From the NCBI RefSeq assembly GCF_033406955.1, contig NZ_CP137734.1, positions 5,456,001 to 5,520,000 of the forward strand: a stretch of 64,000 bases of DNA. Reading direction: 5' to 3'. Shown here piece after piece: positions 1 through 8,446 of the stretch. Below the pieces are notes generated by a model. It was not told where the DNA came from and did not search any database. It saw only the letters and a list, made by a program, of their open reading frames with translations. The DNA comes from Streptomyces violaceoruber. Lineage in GTDB: Bacteria > Actinomycetota > Actinomycetes > Streptomycetales > Streptomycetaceae. The first letter of the stretch is position 1, and each line of letters starts with the position of its first letter. A program made the position numbers and the translations under genes.

Positions 1-937
1 CGCGCTGGTGGCGTACCTGCTCTACATCGACCTGTTCTTCGCACCGGTCCAGCAGCTCTCCCAGGTCTTCGACGGCTACCAGCAGGCGTCCGTCTCGCTG
101 GGCCGCATCCAGGAGCTGCTGCGCGAGCCGACCTCGACGCGGGCCGCCGAGAAGCCGTCCGAGGTCACCGCGCTGCGCGGCGAGATCGCCTTCGAGGACG
201 TGCGCTTCCGGTACGGCGACGACGAAGCGGCCCTCACCGGCATCGACCTGCGCATCCCCGCCGGGCAGACCGTCGCCTTCGTCGGCGAGACCGGCGCGGG
301 CAAGTCGACCCTGGTGAAGCTGGTGGCCCGGTTCTACGACCCGACCGACGGCCGGGTCACCGTCGACGGGCAGGATCTGCGCGACCTCGACCTCACCTCC
401 TACCGGCACCGGCTGGGCGTCGTCCCGCAGGAGGCGTACCTCTTCCCCGGCACCGTCCGCGACGCCATCGCCTACGGCCGTCCGGACGCCACCGACGCCC
501 AGGTGGAGGCGGCGGCGCGGGCGGTCGGTGCGCACGAGATGATCGCCACGCTCACCGGCGGCTACCTCCACGAGGTCGCCGAGCGGGGCCGCAACCTCTC
601 CGCCGGGCAGCGGCAGCTGATCGCGCTGGCCCGCGCCGAACTGGTCGACCCGGACGTGCTGCTCCTCGACGAGGCGACGGCGGCCCTCGACCTGGCCACC
701 GAGGCCCAGGTCAACCAGGCCACCGACCGCATAGCCGGACGCCGTACCACGCTCGTCGTCGCCCACCGGCTGACCACGGCCGCCCGCGCGGACCGTGTCG
801 TCGTCATGGACGGCGGCCGGGTCGCCGAGGACGGCACGCACGACGAACTGCTGGCCCTCGACGGACGGTACGCGCGGCTGTGGCGGACCTTCGTCGGCGC
901 GGCCGAACCGGAGGAGCCGGTCGGCGCGCTGCACTGA
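1..937 (+). CDS. ABC exporter, fused permease/ATPase (3' part only)
   Basis: The C-terminal part of a multidrug/peptide-type ABC exporter; its 5' end lies outside the window and the frame is open from base 2. The first ~40 residues look like the last membrane helix and coupling region (LLYIDLFFAPVQQL). The nucleotide-binding domain follows with Walker A (GETGAGKST, near 283-309), Q-loop (VVPQEAYLF), signature (LSAGQRQ, near 595-615), Walker B (VLLLDEATAALD, near 655-690) and H-loop (VVAHRL, near 757-774). It would use ATP hydrolysis at the membrane to export an unknown substrate, probably as a homodimer or with an upstream partner half-transporter, a common arrangement in Streptomyces. All ATPase motifs are intact. 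Confidence 0.93.
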   Translation, partial: ALVAYLLYIDLFFAPVQQLSQVFDGYQQASVSLGRIQELLREPTSTRAAEKPSEVTALRGEIAFEDVRFRYGDDEAALTGIDLRIPAGQTVAFVGETGAGKSTLVKLVARFYDPTDGRVTVDGQDLRDLDLTSYRHRLGVVPQEAYLFPGTVRDAIAYGRPDATDAQVEAAARAVGAHEMIATLTGGYLHEVAERGRNLSAGQRQLIALARAELVDPDVLLLDEATAALDLATEAQVNQATDRIAGRRTTLVVAHRLTTAARADRVVVMDGGRVAEDGTHDELLALDGRYARLWRTFVGAAEPEEPVGALH

Positions 938-1046
938 CGGGCGCGTCCGACGGGTGCGTCCGACGGGTGCGCGCAACCGTGCGACAGGTGTCCCGCGTCC
1001 GTACATCCGTACGTCGTCAGTGATCGCCCTACGGAGGAGGACCGCA

Positions 1047-1439
1047 GTGGGCCGGGCCGGTGCCGCAACTCGCCGTCGGCTGGCGCTCGGCACGGCCGTG
1101 CTGAGCGCCGCCGCGCTGCTCGCCGTCGCGATGCCGCAGGAGGCGCAGGCCGCCACGGGGTGCCCGGGCCGCAAGGTGCGCACCCTGTCCTTCGCCACCG
1201 GATCCGTCCTCGTGTACAAACGCGGCGGCTACGTCTGTGCCGTCACGCTCCCCAAGAAGCCGGGCACGAAGCGGCAGATGTCCGTCGGCGTGCAGGCCCG
1301 GGGCGGCCGGGCGGTCGTGGACTCGGGCCGGTTCGCCTACCGCGCCGGACCGGTGACCGTGCACGCCGGAAACCGCTGCGTGCGGGTGACCGGCAAGGTG
1401 GCCAAGTCCTCGGTCGGCTCGGGCTGGATCCTCTGCTGA
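1047..1439 (+). CDS. Small secreted protein with four cysteines
   Basis: A 130-residue protein. I chose the GTG at 1047 because GGAGGAGG lies at 1033-1040 and a signal peptide follows directly: RRR, then a hydrophobic stretch (LALGTAVLSAAALLAVAM) and an AQA cleavage site near residue 34. The mature part is about 95 residues, basic, and has four cysteines spaced so that two disulfides are plausible (TGC, YVC, NRC and the C-terminal ILC). No enzymatic motif is visible and I do not recognise a family. It lies between the exporter and a secreted peptidase, but spacing does not force an operon. The longer frame from 795 overlaps the exporter and is not used. Confidence 0.7.
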   Translation: MGRAGAATRRRLALGTAVLSAAALLAVAMPQEAQAATGCPGRKVRTLSFATGSVLVYKRGGYVCAVTLPKKPGTKRQMSVGVQARGGRAVVDSGRFAYRAGPVTVHAGNRCVRVTGKVAKSSVGSGWILC

Positions 1440-1502
1440 CTCTGGTGTCGCGGGAGTTGCTCCGATAGCTTCCGGCGGACATCAGTTTCACAGGGAGGGT
1501 GC

Positions 1503-2927
1503 ATGCGCAAGGCGCTCAGATGGCTGCTGGCGCTCGTGGTGCTCATAGGCACCGTCAGCACGGCGGGGGCGGCCACCGCCGCCGAGCCGAAGGCCGTCGA
1601 CATCAAGGACCGGCTGCTGTCCATACCGGGCATGAGCCTGATCGAGGAGAAGCCGTACACCGGCTACCGCTTCTTCGTCCTCAACTACACCCAGCCGGTG
1701 GACCACCGGCACCCGTCCAAGGGCACGTTCCAGCAGCGGATCACCGTGCTGCACAAGGACGTGAACCGCCCGACGGTCTTCTACACCGGCGGCTACAACG
1801 TCTCCACGAACCCCAGCCGGCGCGAGCCGACCCAGATCGTGGACGGCAACCAGGTCTCCATGGAGTACCGCTACTTCACGCCGTCCCGGCCCGCCCCGGC
1901 CGACTGGTCCAAGCTGGACATCTGGCAGGCCGCCAGCGACCAGCACCGCATCTTCAAGGCCCTCAAGCCGCTCTACTCCAAGAACTGGATCTCCACCGGC
2001 GGCTCCAAGGGCGGCATGACCGCCACCTACTACGAGCGCTTCTACCCGCGTGACATGGACGGCGTCGTCGCCTACGTCGCCCCCAACGACGTGGTGAACA
2101 AGGAGGACTCGGCCTACGACCGCTTCTTCGCCCGCGTCGGCACCGACGAGTGCCGCGACAAGCTCAACGGCGTGCAGCGCGAGGCGCTGGTGCGCCGGGC
2201 GCCGCTGGAGAAGAAGTACGCGGCGTACGCGGCCGAGAACGGCTACACCTTCGACACCATCGGCAGCCTCGACCGCGCCTACGAGGCCGTCGTCCTCGAC
2301 TACGTGTGGGGCTTCTGGCAGTACAGCACCCTCGCCGACTGCGCCGACATCCCGGCCGACGCCAAGAACGCCACCGACGACGCGATCTGGGGCTCCGTCG
2401 ACGCGATCTCCGGCTTCTCCGCCTACACGGACCAGGGCCTGGAGACGTACACGCCGTACTACTACCAGGCGGGCACCCAGCTGGGCGCGCCGACGATCCA
2501 CTTCCCGCACATCGAGAAGAAGTACATCCGCTACGGCTACCAGCCCCCGCGCAACTTCGTGCCCCGCTCGATCCCGATGAAGTTCGAGCCGTGGGCGATG
2601 CGGGACGTCGACACCTGGGTGCGGCACAACGCCCGGCACATGCTGTTCGTGTACGGCGAGAACGACCCGTGGGGCGCCGAGCGCTTCCGCCTCGGCCACG
2701 GCGCGCGTGACTCCTACGTCCTCACCGCGCCCGGCATGAACCACGGTGCGAACGTGGCCGGTCTGGTGCCCGACCAGAAGGCGCGGGCCACGGCGCGCAT
2801 CCTGGACTGGGCGGGCGTCGCCCCGGCCAAGGTCCAGGAGAACCCGTCGGCGGCCAGGCCGCTGGCGACGTTCGACGCCAGGCTGGACCAGCGGGACGTC
2901 GAGCGCGAGCCGGCGCTGCGCCCGTAG
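1503..2927 (+). CDS. Secreted S37-family tripeptidyl aminopeptidase
   Basis: A 474-residue secreted serine peptidase resembling MEROPS family S37 (PS-10 peptidase, prolyl tri/tetrapeptidyl aminopeptidase of Streptomyces), which removes N-terminal tri- or tetrapeptides from extracellular proteins. The signal peptide spans residues 1-27 (basic MRK, hydrophobic LALVVLIGTVSTAGA, AxA site). The nucleophile elbow is GGSKGGMT, with Ser near residue 168. Likely partners are Asp in ENDPWG near 388 and His in GMNHGANV near 412. The length fits the family. The ATG at 1503 follows GGGAGGG at 1494-1500. Family members trim secreted zymogens such as transglutaminase; a target here is not evident. Confidence 0.88.
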   Translation: MRKALRWLLALVVLIGTVSTAGAATAAEPKAVDIKDRLLSIPGMSLIEEKPYTGYRFFVLNYTQPVDHRHPSKGTFQQRITVLHKDVNRPTVFYTGGYNVSTNPSRREPTQIVDGNQVSMEYRYFTPSRPAPADWSKLDIWQAASDQHRIFKALKPLYSKNWISTGGSKGGMTATYYERFYPRDMDGVVAYVAPNDVVNKEDSAYDRFFARVGTDECRDKLNGVQREALVRRAPLEKKYAAYAAENGYTFDTIGSLDRAYEAVVLDYVWGFWQYSTLADCADIPADAKNATDDAIWGSVDAISGFSAYTDQGLETYTPYYYQAGTQLGAPTIHFPHIEKKYIRYGYQPPRNFVPRSIPMKFEPWAMRDVDTWVRHNARHMLFVYGENDPWGAERFRLGHGARDSYVLTAPGMNHGANVAGLVPDQKARATARILDWAGVAPAKVQENPSAARPLATFDARLDQRDVEREPALRP

Positions 2928-2950
2928 GGCCTGTTCCTCCGGCACGGTGA

Positions 2951-2983
2951 CTGTGTCCGGCCGCTCACAGCGGCCGGGCACAG
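2951..2983. terminator. Bidirectional hairpin between S37 peptidase and lipoprotein
   Basis: A 15-bp stem with one G-U pair (CTGTGTCCGGCCGCT at 2951-2965, AGCGGCCGGGCACAG at 2969-2983) and a 3-nt loop. It lies between convergent genes and overlaps the last codons and stop of the lipoprotein gene. No U-run follows, as is usual for Streptomyces. Confidence 0.75.
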
Positions 2984-3603
2984 CCCACCGGGCGCTCGCC
3001 GCCGAGCCGGACGTACAGACCGGTCGAGGTCGGGCACTGAGCCCGGGTGGCGACCGCCTCGACCACCTTGAACTGCGGTGCGTACGCGCCCCCGCCGGCG
3101 CAGGCCGCCTCGCGGACCTTGCCGCCGCCGATGTCGTGGACGCAGTCGCCGACGACGGTGCGCGGACCTCCTCCGCCGCCCGGATCACCGGGATGTGGCG
3201 GCTGCAGCTTGCGCATGCAGGCGTACCCGCGGGACACGGCCCCGTCGCCGTCCTCGTCGCCGGACGGCCGCCGCTCGCTGATGTGCAGGACGAAGTCGGT
3301 GGTGGCGGGGCACGGTGGTCCGTTGCCGGCGCGGCCGTCCTCCCGGGCCACCACCCGGGCCGCCGCCCGCTCGCTGCCGCAGGGCACCTCGGTGGGTGCG
3401 ACCGCGCCGAACGAACTGCACTCGCCCGCCGCCAGGAACACCGCCCCGTACCCGGACGGCCGCACCCCGGCCGCCGCCGTGCCCCGCTCCGCCGGGCCCT
3501 GGCAGCCCGTCAGCGGCAGGACGCACAGCGCGGCGCACAGGACGGCGCGCAGTACCGCGCGCGGCGGGGCGTGCCCGCCTGCGGCAGCCCGTCGCTCGCG
3601 CAT
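2965..3603 (-). CDS. Cysteine-rich secreted lipoprotein, unknown function
   Basis: A 212-residue protein starting at the ATG complementary to 3601-3603, preceded by a G-rich ribosome site. An N-terminal basic stretch and hydrophobic core (AVLRAVLCAALCVLPLTGC) end in a lipobox LTGC, so it is likely exported, lipid-modified and membrane-anchored. The mature part has about eight cysteines (GECSS, VPCGS, PPCPA, YACMR, GDCVH, AACAG, AQCPT, VGCAR), suggesting a disulfide-stabilised extracellular domain, and a Gly run. I do not recognise a named family. It is convergent with the S37 peptidase and lies in tandem with the GH3 gene, separated by about 115 bp. Confidence 0.78.
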   Translation of the reverse strand: MRERRAAAGGHAPPRAVLRAVLCAALCVLPLTGCQGPAERGTAAAGVRPSGYGAVFLAAGECSSFGAVAPTEVPCGSERAAARVVAREDGRAGNGPPCPATTDFVLHISERRPSGDEDGDGAVSRGYACMRKLQPPHPGDPGGGGGPRTVVGDCVHDIGGGKVREAACAGGGAYAPQFKVVEAVATRAQCPTSTGLYVRLGGERPVGCARPL

Positions 3604-3719
3604 CGTCCCCCCCCGGATCCCCGGTCCAGCGTGGCCCGCGGTAGCGGGCGCACGCCAGACGCGCAAGAGGCTTTGCGCACGGGTGAGGGGGCGCCCCCCG
3701 GCGCGTGTCGCAGGCCGCG

Positions 3720-5567
3720 CTACGACCGGTAGGTCAGCCCGTGTCCGAGCGGGAGGAGCACCGTGTCCGGGTCGTCCGCGCGCACCACCGGCACCGGCAG
3801 CTTCCCGCGCGGCCGAACCCGCCCGGCGATCACCCGGGCCGCCGCGCGCACCTCCACGTCGGTCCAGGAGTACGCGGCGAGGAAGGCGGGAACGCCGGGG
3901 AGCTGGGCGACGTCGTACGGGTTGCGGACGGCGACCGCGACGACCGGCTTCCCGGTCTCCAGCAGCCGCGTGACCAGGGTGCGCTGGCTGCTGCCCGCGG
4001 TCACGTTGTACGTGGCGACGACCACCGCGTCGGCGTCCCCGGCCGCCGCGACGGCGCGGTCGATCACGGCGGCGGAGGGCGCGGTGCCGGTGGACAGGGC
4101 GGTGGCCGTGAAGCCCAGCTCCGTCAGCGCGCCCGCGAGTACACCGGTGGGCGGCCCGGTCGTGCCCGACGGCGAGGCCGGATCGGCGCCCACCACCAGC
4201 AGCCTGCGGTGTGCGCGGCGCGAAAGCGGCAGCAGCCGCTCCTCGTTGACCAGCAGCGTCGTGGTCCGCTCCGCGATCCGGTCGGCCGCGGCCAGGTGCG
4301 CCCGGGTGCCGACGGTCCGGTCGACGTCCCGGCGGCTGGTGTACGCGTCCCGGAACAGCCCCAGCTTGGCCTTCAGCCGCAGCACCCGCAGGATCGATTC
4401 GTCCAGCCGTGCCTCGGTGAGTTCGCCCTCCCGTACGGCCGCCAGGACGGCGTTCCAGGCGAGCGGCAGGTCCGGCGGGTTGAGCAGCTGGTCGACACCG
4501 GCCTTCAGCGCCAGCACCGGCACCCGAGCGTCGCCGTACTTCGTCCGCACGCCCTCCATGCCGAGGGAGTCGGTGACCACGACCCCGTCGTATCCCAGCT
4601 CCTCGCGCAGGATGCCGGTGAGGATCGGACGGGAGAGGGTGGCCGGGTCGCCGGAGTCGTCGAGCGCCGGGACCATCAGGTGGGCGGTCATGATGGCGTC
4701 GATGCCGGCCTCGACCGCCGCGCGGAAGGGCGGCGCGTCCAGCTCCTCCCACTGCTCCCGGGTGTGCGTGATGACCGGGAAACCGGTGTGGCTGTCGGTG
4801 GCGGTGTCGCCGTGCCCGGGGAAGTGCTTGGCGCACGCGGCGACGCCCGAGCGCTGGTACCCCGTCACCTCCGCCGCCACCAGCTCCGCCACCGCGTCCG
4901 GGTCGGCGCCGAAGGACCGTACGCCGATCACGGGGTTGGCCGGGTTGACGTTCACGTCGGCGACGGGGGAGTAGTCCTGGCGGATGCCCAGGGCGTGCAG
5001 CTCGGCGCCCGCGATCCGGCCGAGCGTACGGGCGTCGGACCGCGACCCGCCCGCCCCGACGGCCATCGCGCCGGGGAAGAGGGTGGCGGGCTCGCCCACG
5101 CGGGCCACTATGCCGTGCTCCTGGTCGGTCGAGATGAGCACGGGCAGACCGCGCGGCTGCTCCAGGGAGGCCTTCTGGATGCCGTTGGACAGGTCGGCGA
5201 TCTGGTGCGGGTCGCGGGTGTTGTGCGCCCAGGCGAAGTAGATGATGCCGCCGACCCGGTACCTGGCGACCAGCTCGGCGGCGGTGCGGACGCCGATCTC
5301 CTCGAGGTTGGCGTCGATGTCGGCCTGGTCGGGGTCGGTGGCGGAGTGGCCGTAGACCCGCATGACGAAGAGCTGCCCGACCTTCTCCTCCAGCGTCATG
5401 CGGGAGATCAGGCCGCGGAGCGTGTCGTCGTCGGGCCCGCGGGCGTCGGCGTAGGCCGTACCGCCCCCGGCCGCGAGGGCCGCGGTGACGACCGCGGTGG
5501 CGGTGAGGACGCTACGTCTGGAGGGCTGTGCGGTGCTTCCCGTGCCGGCCGTGCTGCTGTGGTGCAC
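3720..5567 (-). CDS. Secreted GH3 beta-N-acetylglucosaminidase-like enzyme
   Basis: A 615-residue glycoside hydrolase family 3 enzyme of the NagZ type. The N-terminus has a twin-arginine-like export signal (SRRSVL, then a hydrophobic stretch to AYA near residue 43). The GH3 barrel carries the NagZ signature KHFPGHGDT with DSH (~245-262), whose Asp/His dyad serves as acid/base in this subfamily, and the nucleophile Asp in VVTDSLGM (~330). A C-terminal Rossmann-like GH3_C domain follows (~410-615). It should release N-acetylglucosamine from chitin or peptidoglycan fragments outside the cell. The GTG at 5567 sits downstream of GGAAGGAG. S. coelicolor has a comparable enzyme. I saw no DasR-type operator upstream. 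Confidence 0.88.
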   Translation of the reverse strand: MHHSSTAGTGSTAQPSRRSVLTATAVVTAALAAGGGTAYADARGPDDDTLRGLISRMTLEEKVGQLFVMRVYGHSATDPDQADIDANLEEIGVRTAAELVARYRVGGIIYFAWAHNTRDPHQIADLSNGIQKASLEQPRGLPVLISTDQEHGIVARVGEPATLFPGAMAVGAGGSRSDARTLGRIAGAELHALGIRQDYSPVADVNVNPANPVIGVRSFGADPDAVAELVAAEVTGYQRSGVAACAKHFPGHGDTATDSHTGFPVITHTREQWEELDAPPFRAAVEAGIDAIMTAHLMVPALDDSGDPATLSRPILTGILREELGYDGVVVTDSLGMEGVRTKYGDARVPVLALKAGVDQLLNPPDLPLAWNAVLAAVREGELTEARLDESILRVLRLKAKLGLFRDAYTSRRDVDRTVGTRAHLAAADRIAERTTTLLVNEERLLPLSRRAHRRLLVVGADPASPSGTTGPPTGVLAGALTELGFTATALSTGTAPSAAVIDRAVAAAGDADAVVVATYNVTAGSSQRTLVTRLLETGKPVVAVAVRNPYDVAQLPGVPAFLAAYSWTDVEVRAAARVIAGRVRPRGKLPVPVVRADDPDTVLLPLGHGLTYRS

Positions 5568-5761
5568 GTGCGCTCCTTCCGGAGAGCTGGTGAAGGAAAC
5601 TGCCAAGGAGTCACCAATATCCGGGAAGTTTCTGCCAGTCAAGGGACCGCACACGAGTCGCCCGAAGCGAGGCGAGGCGCCCGCCGGGGCCGTGAGTGCG
5701 GCCAAGCGCTGGGAAGGCGCCTGCCCTCTGAGGACCCGCCGGGCGGGCGGCCGGTGCGGGG

Positions 5762-6703
5762 TCAGGCGTGGGCGGCGGCCTGGCGTGGCGGGCCGGTGCG
5801 GGCCGCGACCGTCGGCCAGTGGGCCCGGAGTGTGCGGACCGTTTCCGCGATGGCCGGGCGGCGGGCCGCGCCCGTGCGCCACAGGGCGTACAGCCGCCGT
5901 ACCGGCATCGGGTCGAGCGGCACCTCCACCACTCCCGCCGGGAGCGGGCCGCGCCCCAGCCGGGGAATGAGGGCGACGCCGAGGCCGGCCGCGACCAGCG
6001 CGACGAGGGTCGGGTTCTCGTCGGCCTGGTGGACGATGTCCGGCTCGTGCCCGGCACCCCGCAGCGTCCGCATCAGCCAGTCGTGGCAGACCCGCCCGGG
6101 CGGCTGGCAGATCCACCGCTCCCCGCCCAGCTCGTCCCGCCGCACGGCCGTCCGGCCCGCGAACCGGTGGCCCTCGGGCACCAGCAGGTCGCACAGGTCC
6201 TCGCCGACCGGCGCCTGCTCCACCCCGGCCGGGGCCGGCAGCGGGGCGATGTCCCAGTCGTGGGCCACCACCAGATCCACGGCGCCCTTGGCCACCAGGT
6301 CCACGGACAGGTGCGGGTCGACCTCGGTGAGCCGCGCGTCCAGCCCGGGATGCCGTACCGCCAGGTCGGCGAGCACGGACGGCAGCAGCCCGCGCGCCGC
6401 CGACGCGAACGCGGCGATGGTCAGCCGCCCCGACGGCACCCCGCGCCGCTCCTCCAGCCGGGTCTCCGCCCGCTCCACGATGGCCAGCAACTCCGCCGCC
6501 GCCTCCACCAGTTGCCAGGCCTCGTCGGTGAGCCGGACCCCGCGCCCCTCCCGTTCGAGGAGCACCGTCCTGGTCTCGCGCTCCAGCTTGGCGATCTGCT
6601 GCGACACGGCGGACGGCGTGAACCCGAGCGCGGCGGCGGCCGCTCCCACCGTCCCGTGCACGGACACGGCGTGCAGGGCGCGCAGGCGCTGGAGGTCGAG
6701 CAT
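5762..6703 (-). CDS. LysR-family transcriptional regulator
   Basis: A 313-residue LysR-type regulator. The winged HTH occupies residues 1-60 (LQRLRALHAVSVHGTVGAAA, QQIAKLERE), followed by a LysR substrate-binding domain (~88-295). It is divergent from the EamA exporter gene; the 148-bp gap contains an inverted repeat with T-N11-A geometry, so it probably controls itself and the exporter in response to the exported metabolite, as for amino-acid exporter regulators. The ATG at 6703 follows GGGAG. Its upstream region carries a hexanucleotide repeat tract (separate entry). The effector is unknown. Confidence 0.9.
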   Translation of the reverse strand: MLDLQRLRALHAVSVHGTVGAAAAALGFTPSAVSQQIAKLERETRTVLLEREGRGVRLTDEAWQLVEAAAELLAIVERAETRLEERRGVPSGRLTIAAFASAARGLLPSVLADLAVRHPGLDARLTEVDPHLSVDLVAKGAVDLVVAHDWDIAPLPAPAGVEQAPVGEDLCDLLVPEGHRFAGRTAVRRDELGGERWICQPPGRVCHDWLMRTLRGAGHEPDIVHQADENPTLVALVAAGLGVALIPRLGRGPLPAGVVEVPLDPMPVRRLYALWRTGAARRPAIAETVRTLRAHWPTVAARTGPPRQAAAHA

Positions 6704-6726
6704 GACGGCTCCCGAGAGCGAGACGA

Positions 6727-6768
6727 GGGCAGGGGCAGAGGCAGAGGCAGGGGCAGGGGCGGGGGCAG
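6727..6768. repeat. Hexanucleotide tandem repeat, 7 units of GGGCAG type
   Basis: Seven consecutive 6-bp units (GGGCAG or AGGCAG, one GGGCGG) lie between the LysR start codon and its probable operator, 24-65 bp upstream of the LysR ATG. Unit-number changes would alter the LysR leader and the spacing of promoter elements. Confidence 0.85.
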
Positions 6769-6771
6769 TGC

Positions 6772-6792
6772 TGAAGCATTAGCAGTGCTTCA
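6772..6792. promoter_or_regulatory. Probable LysR operator in the divergent promoter
   Basis: A perfect inverted repeat TGAAGCA-N7-TGCTTCA that contains the LysR-type T-N11-A core, 59 bp before the exporter ATG and 69 bp before the LysR ATG. Assignment to the adjacent LysR protein is inferred from position and geometry. Confidence 0.6.
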
Positions 6793-6851
6793 TCCAACCA
6801 TGCATCAATCATCGCTGGTGCTGAACGGTCCTTTCGGCCGATCCTCGACGC

Positions 6852-7787
6852 ATGCGACCTTCCCACCTCCTCCTCGCCGTGCTCGTCGCCGCCGTCTGGG
6901 GCGTGAACTTCACGGTCATCGAGATCGGCCTCGACCACTTCCCGCCGCTCCTCTTCTCCGCCCTGCGCTTCCTGGCGGCCGCGCTGCCCGCCGTCTTCCT
7001 GGTCGGCCGTCCCAAGGCCGCCCGGAAGTGGATCGTGGCGGTGGGACTGGTGCTCGGCGTGGCCAAGTTCGGCCTGGTCTTCGTGGGCATGGACGCGGGC
7101 ATGCCCGCCGGACTGTCGTCCCTCGTCCTTCAGATCCAGGCCGTGTTCACCGCCGTGATCGCCGCGGCGGTCCTCGGCGAACGCCCCTCCCGCGTCCAGG
7201 CCCTGGGCATGCTGGTCGCACTGGGCGGCATCGGCGTGGCCGCGGTCGACGAGGGCACCTCGGGCCCCCTGGGCGCGTTCCTGATGGTCGTCGGCGCGGC
7301 GGCGGCCTGGGGCGTGTCCAACGTCCTGACCCGCAAGGCGTCCCCGCCGGACGCGCTGAACTTCATGGTGTGGGTCTCCACCGTCCCCGTGCTCCCCCTG
7401 CTGGCCCTCTCCCTGCTCACCGAGGGCCCCGGCGAGGACCTCGCGGCCCTGCGCGCCCTGGACTGGCAGGGGGCGGGCACGATCCTCTTCGTCGCCTGGG
7501 TCTCGACCGTCTTCGGCTTCGGCGCCTGGGGCTGGCTGCTGCGCCGTCACCCCGCCTCGACGGTCGCGCCGTTCTCCCTCCTGGTCCCGGTCTTCGGCAT
7601 GTCCTCGGCCGCCCTCTTCCTCGGCGAGTCGGTGACCCCCCTGCGCTGGTGCGCGGCGGCCCTGCTGGTGGGCGGGGTGGCGCTGACGACGCTCACCGCC
7701 CGCAGGCGGGTGCCGGGGATCACCGTGCGCACCTCCCCGGAATTCGCTGGACGGCTCCCCGTCCCGGCTGAAGAATCCGGCCGGTGA
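6852..7787 (+). CDS. EamA/DMT-family metabolite exporter
   Basis: A 311-residue inner-membrane protein with about ten hydrophobic helices in two EamA repeats (first ~5-135, second ~145-285). Typical repeat motifs are visible: WGVNFTVIEIGL and PPLLFSALRFLAAALP at the N-terminus, and LVPVFGMSSAALFLGE near the end of the second repeat. EamA proteins export amino acids and related metabolites (O-acetylserine/cysteine, threonine, purines). The divergent LysR gene supports inducible export. The stop overlaps the GTG start of the following acetyltransferase by 4 bp, so the two are translationally coupled. Confidence 0.9.
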   Translation: MRPSHLLLAVLVAAVWGVNFTVIEIGLDHFPPLLFSALRFLAAALPAVFLVGRPKAARKWIVAVGLVLGVAKFGLVFVGMDAGMPAGLSSLVLQIQAVFTAVIAAAVLGERPSRVQALGMLVALGGIGVAAVDEGTSGPLGAFLMVVGAAAAWGVSNVLTRKASPPDALNFMVWVSTVPVLPLLALSLLTEGPGEDLAALRALDWQGAGTILFVAWVSTVFGFGAWGWLLRRHPASTVAPFSLLVPVFGMSSAALFLGESVTPLRWCAAALLVGGVALTTLTARRRVPGITVRTSPEFAGRLPVPAEESGR

Positions 7788-8446
7788 CATTCACCCTGAA
7801 GGCCCCGGTCCTCGAAGGCGCGCTGGTACGACTGGAGCCGCTGGACCAGCGGCACGCGGCCGACCTGGCGAGGGCGGCGGCGGAGGACCGGGCCACCTAC
7901 GCGTTCACGTGGGTCCCCGGGCCCGACGAGGTCGGCGCCTACATCGACTTCCAGCTGGCCAGGGCGGCCACCGGACGGCTGGCGCCCTACGCGCAGGTCT
8001 CCCGCGCCACCGGCCGCGCGGTCGGCACCACCGCCTACTGGGAACCGCGTTCCTGGCTCACCGACGACGCGCTCGACGCCGTCGAGGTCGGCTTCACCTG
8101 GCTGGCCCGCTCCGCGCAGGGCACCGGCGTGAACGCCGAGGCCAAGCTGCTGCTGCTCCGCCACGCCTTCGAGGTCTGGGAGGTGTCCCGCGTCGACCTC
8201 AAGACCGACGCCCGCAACCAGCGCTCCCGCGCCGCGATCGAGAAGTCCGGCGCCCGCTTCGAGGGCGTCCTGCGCAACTGGTCCCGCTCCTCGGTGCCGG
8301 GCGAGGAGGGACGGCTGCGCGACTCCGCGATCTACTCGATCACGTCGGCGGAGTGGCCGGAGTGCGCGAAGCGGCTGGAGCACCGGGTGCGATCGGCGGT
8401 CGCACGGCCGGCACCGGCGTCGGCCGCGCTCACGCCGCGTCCGTGA
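7784..8446 (+). CDS. GNAT acetyltransferase, RimJ/RimL type
   Basis: A 220-residue GNAT-fold N-acetyltransferase of the RimJ/RimL group, which uses acetyl-CoA to acetylate protein N-termini or small amines. Visible features are the N-terminal LVRLEPLDQRHAADL strand-helix and the C-terminal region with VDLKTDARNQRSRAAIEKSGARFEGVLR, typical of the Acetyltransf_3 family. The GTG start overlaps the exporter stop by 4 bp, so it is probably co-transcribed and might modify the exported compound, which is inference only. The 3' end overlaps the convergent isomerase-like gene by 17 bp. Confidence 0.88.
   Translation: MTFTLKAPVLEGALVRLEPLDQRHAADLARAAAEDRATYAFTWVPGPDEVGAYIDFQLARAATGRLAPYAQVSRATGRAVGTTAYWEPRSWLTDDALDAVEVGFTWLARSAQGTGVNAEAKLLLLRHAFEVWEVSRVDLKTDARNQRSRAAIEKSGARFEGVLRNWSRSSVPGEEGRLRDSAIYSITSAEWPECAKRLEHRVRSAVARPAPASAALTPRP

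Noticed and set aside
1488..3188. A 566-codon minus-strand frame over the S37 peptidase
   Set aside because: It is antisense to a clear secreted peptidase gene and shows only Val/Gly/Arg-rich low-complexity sequence.
3720..7790. A 1356-codon minus-strand frame
   Set aside because: Only the part below 5567 is the GH3 gene; above that it is antisense to LysR and EamA sequence and reads as Gly/Arg/Asp-rich shadow translation.
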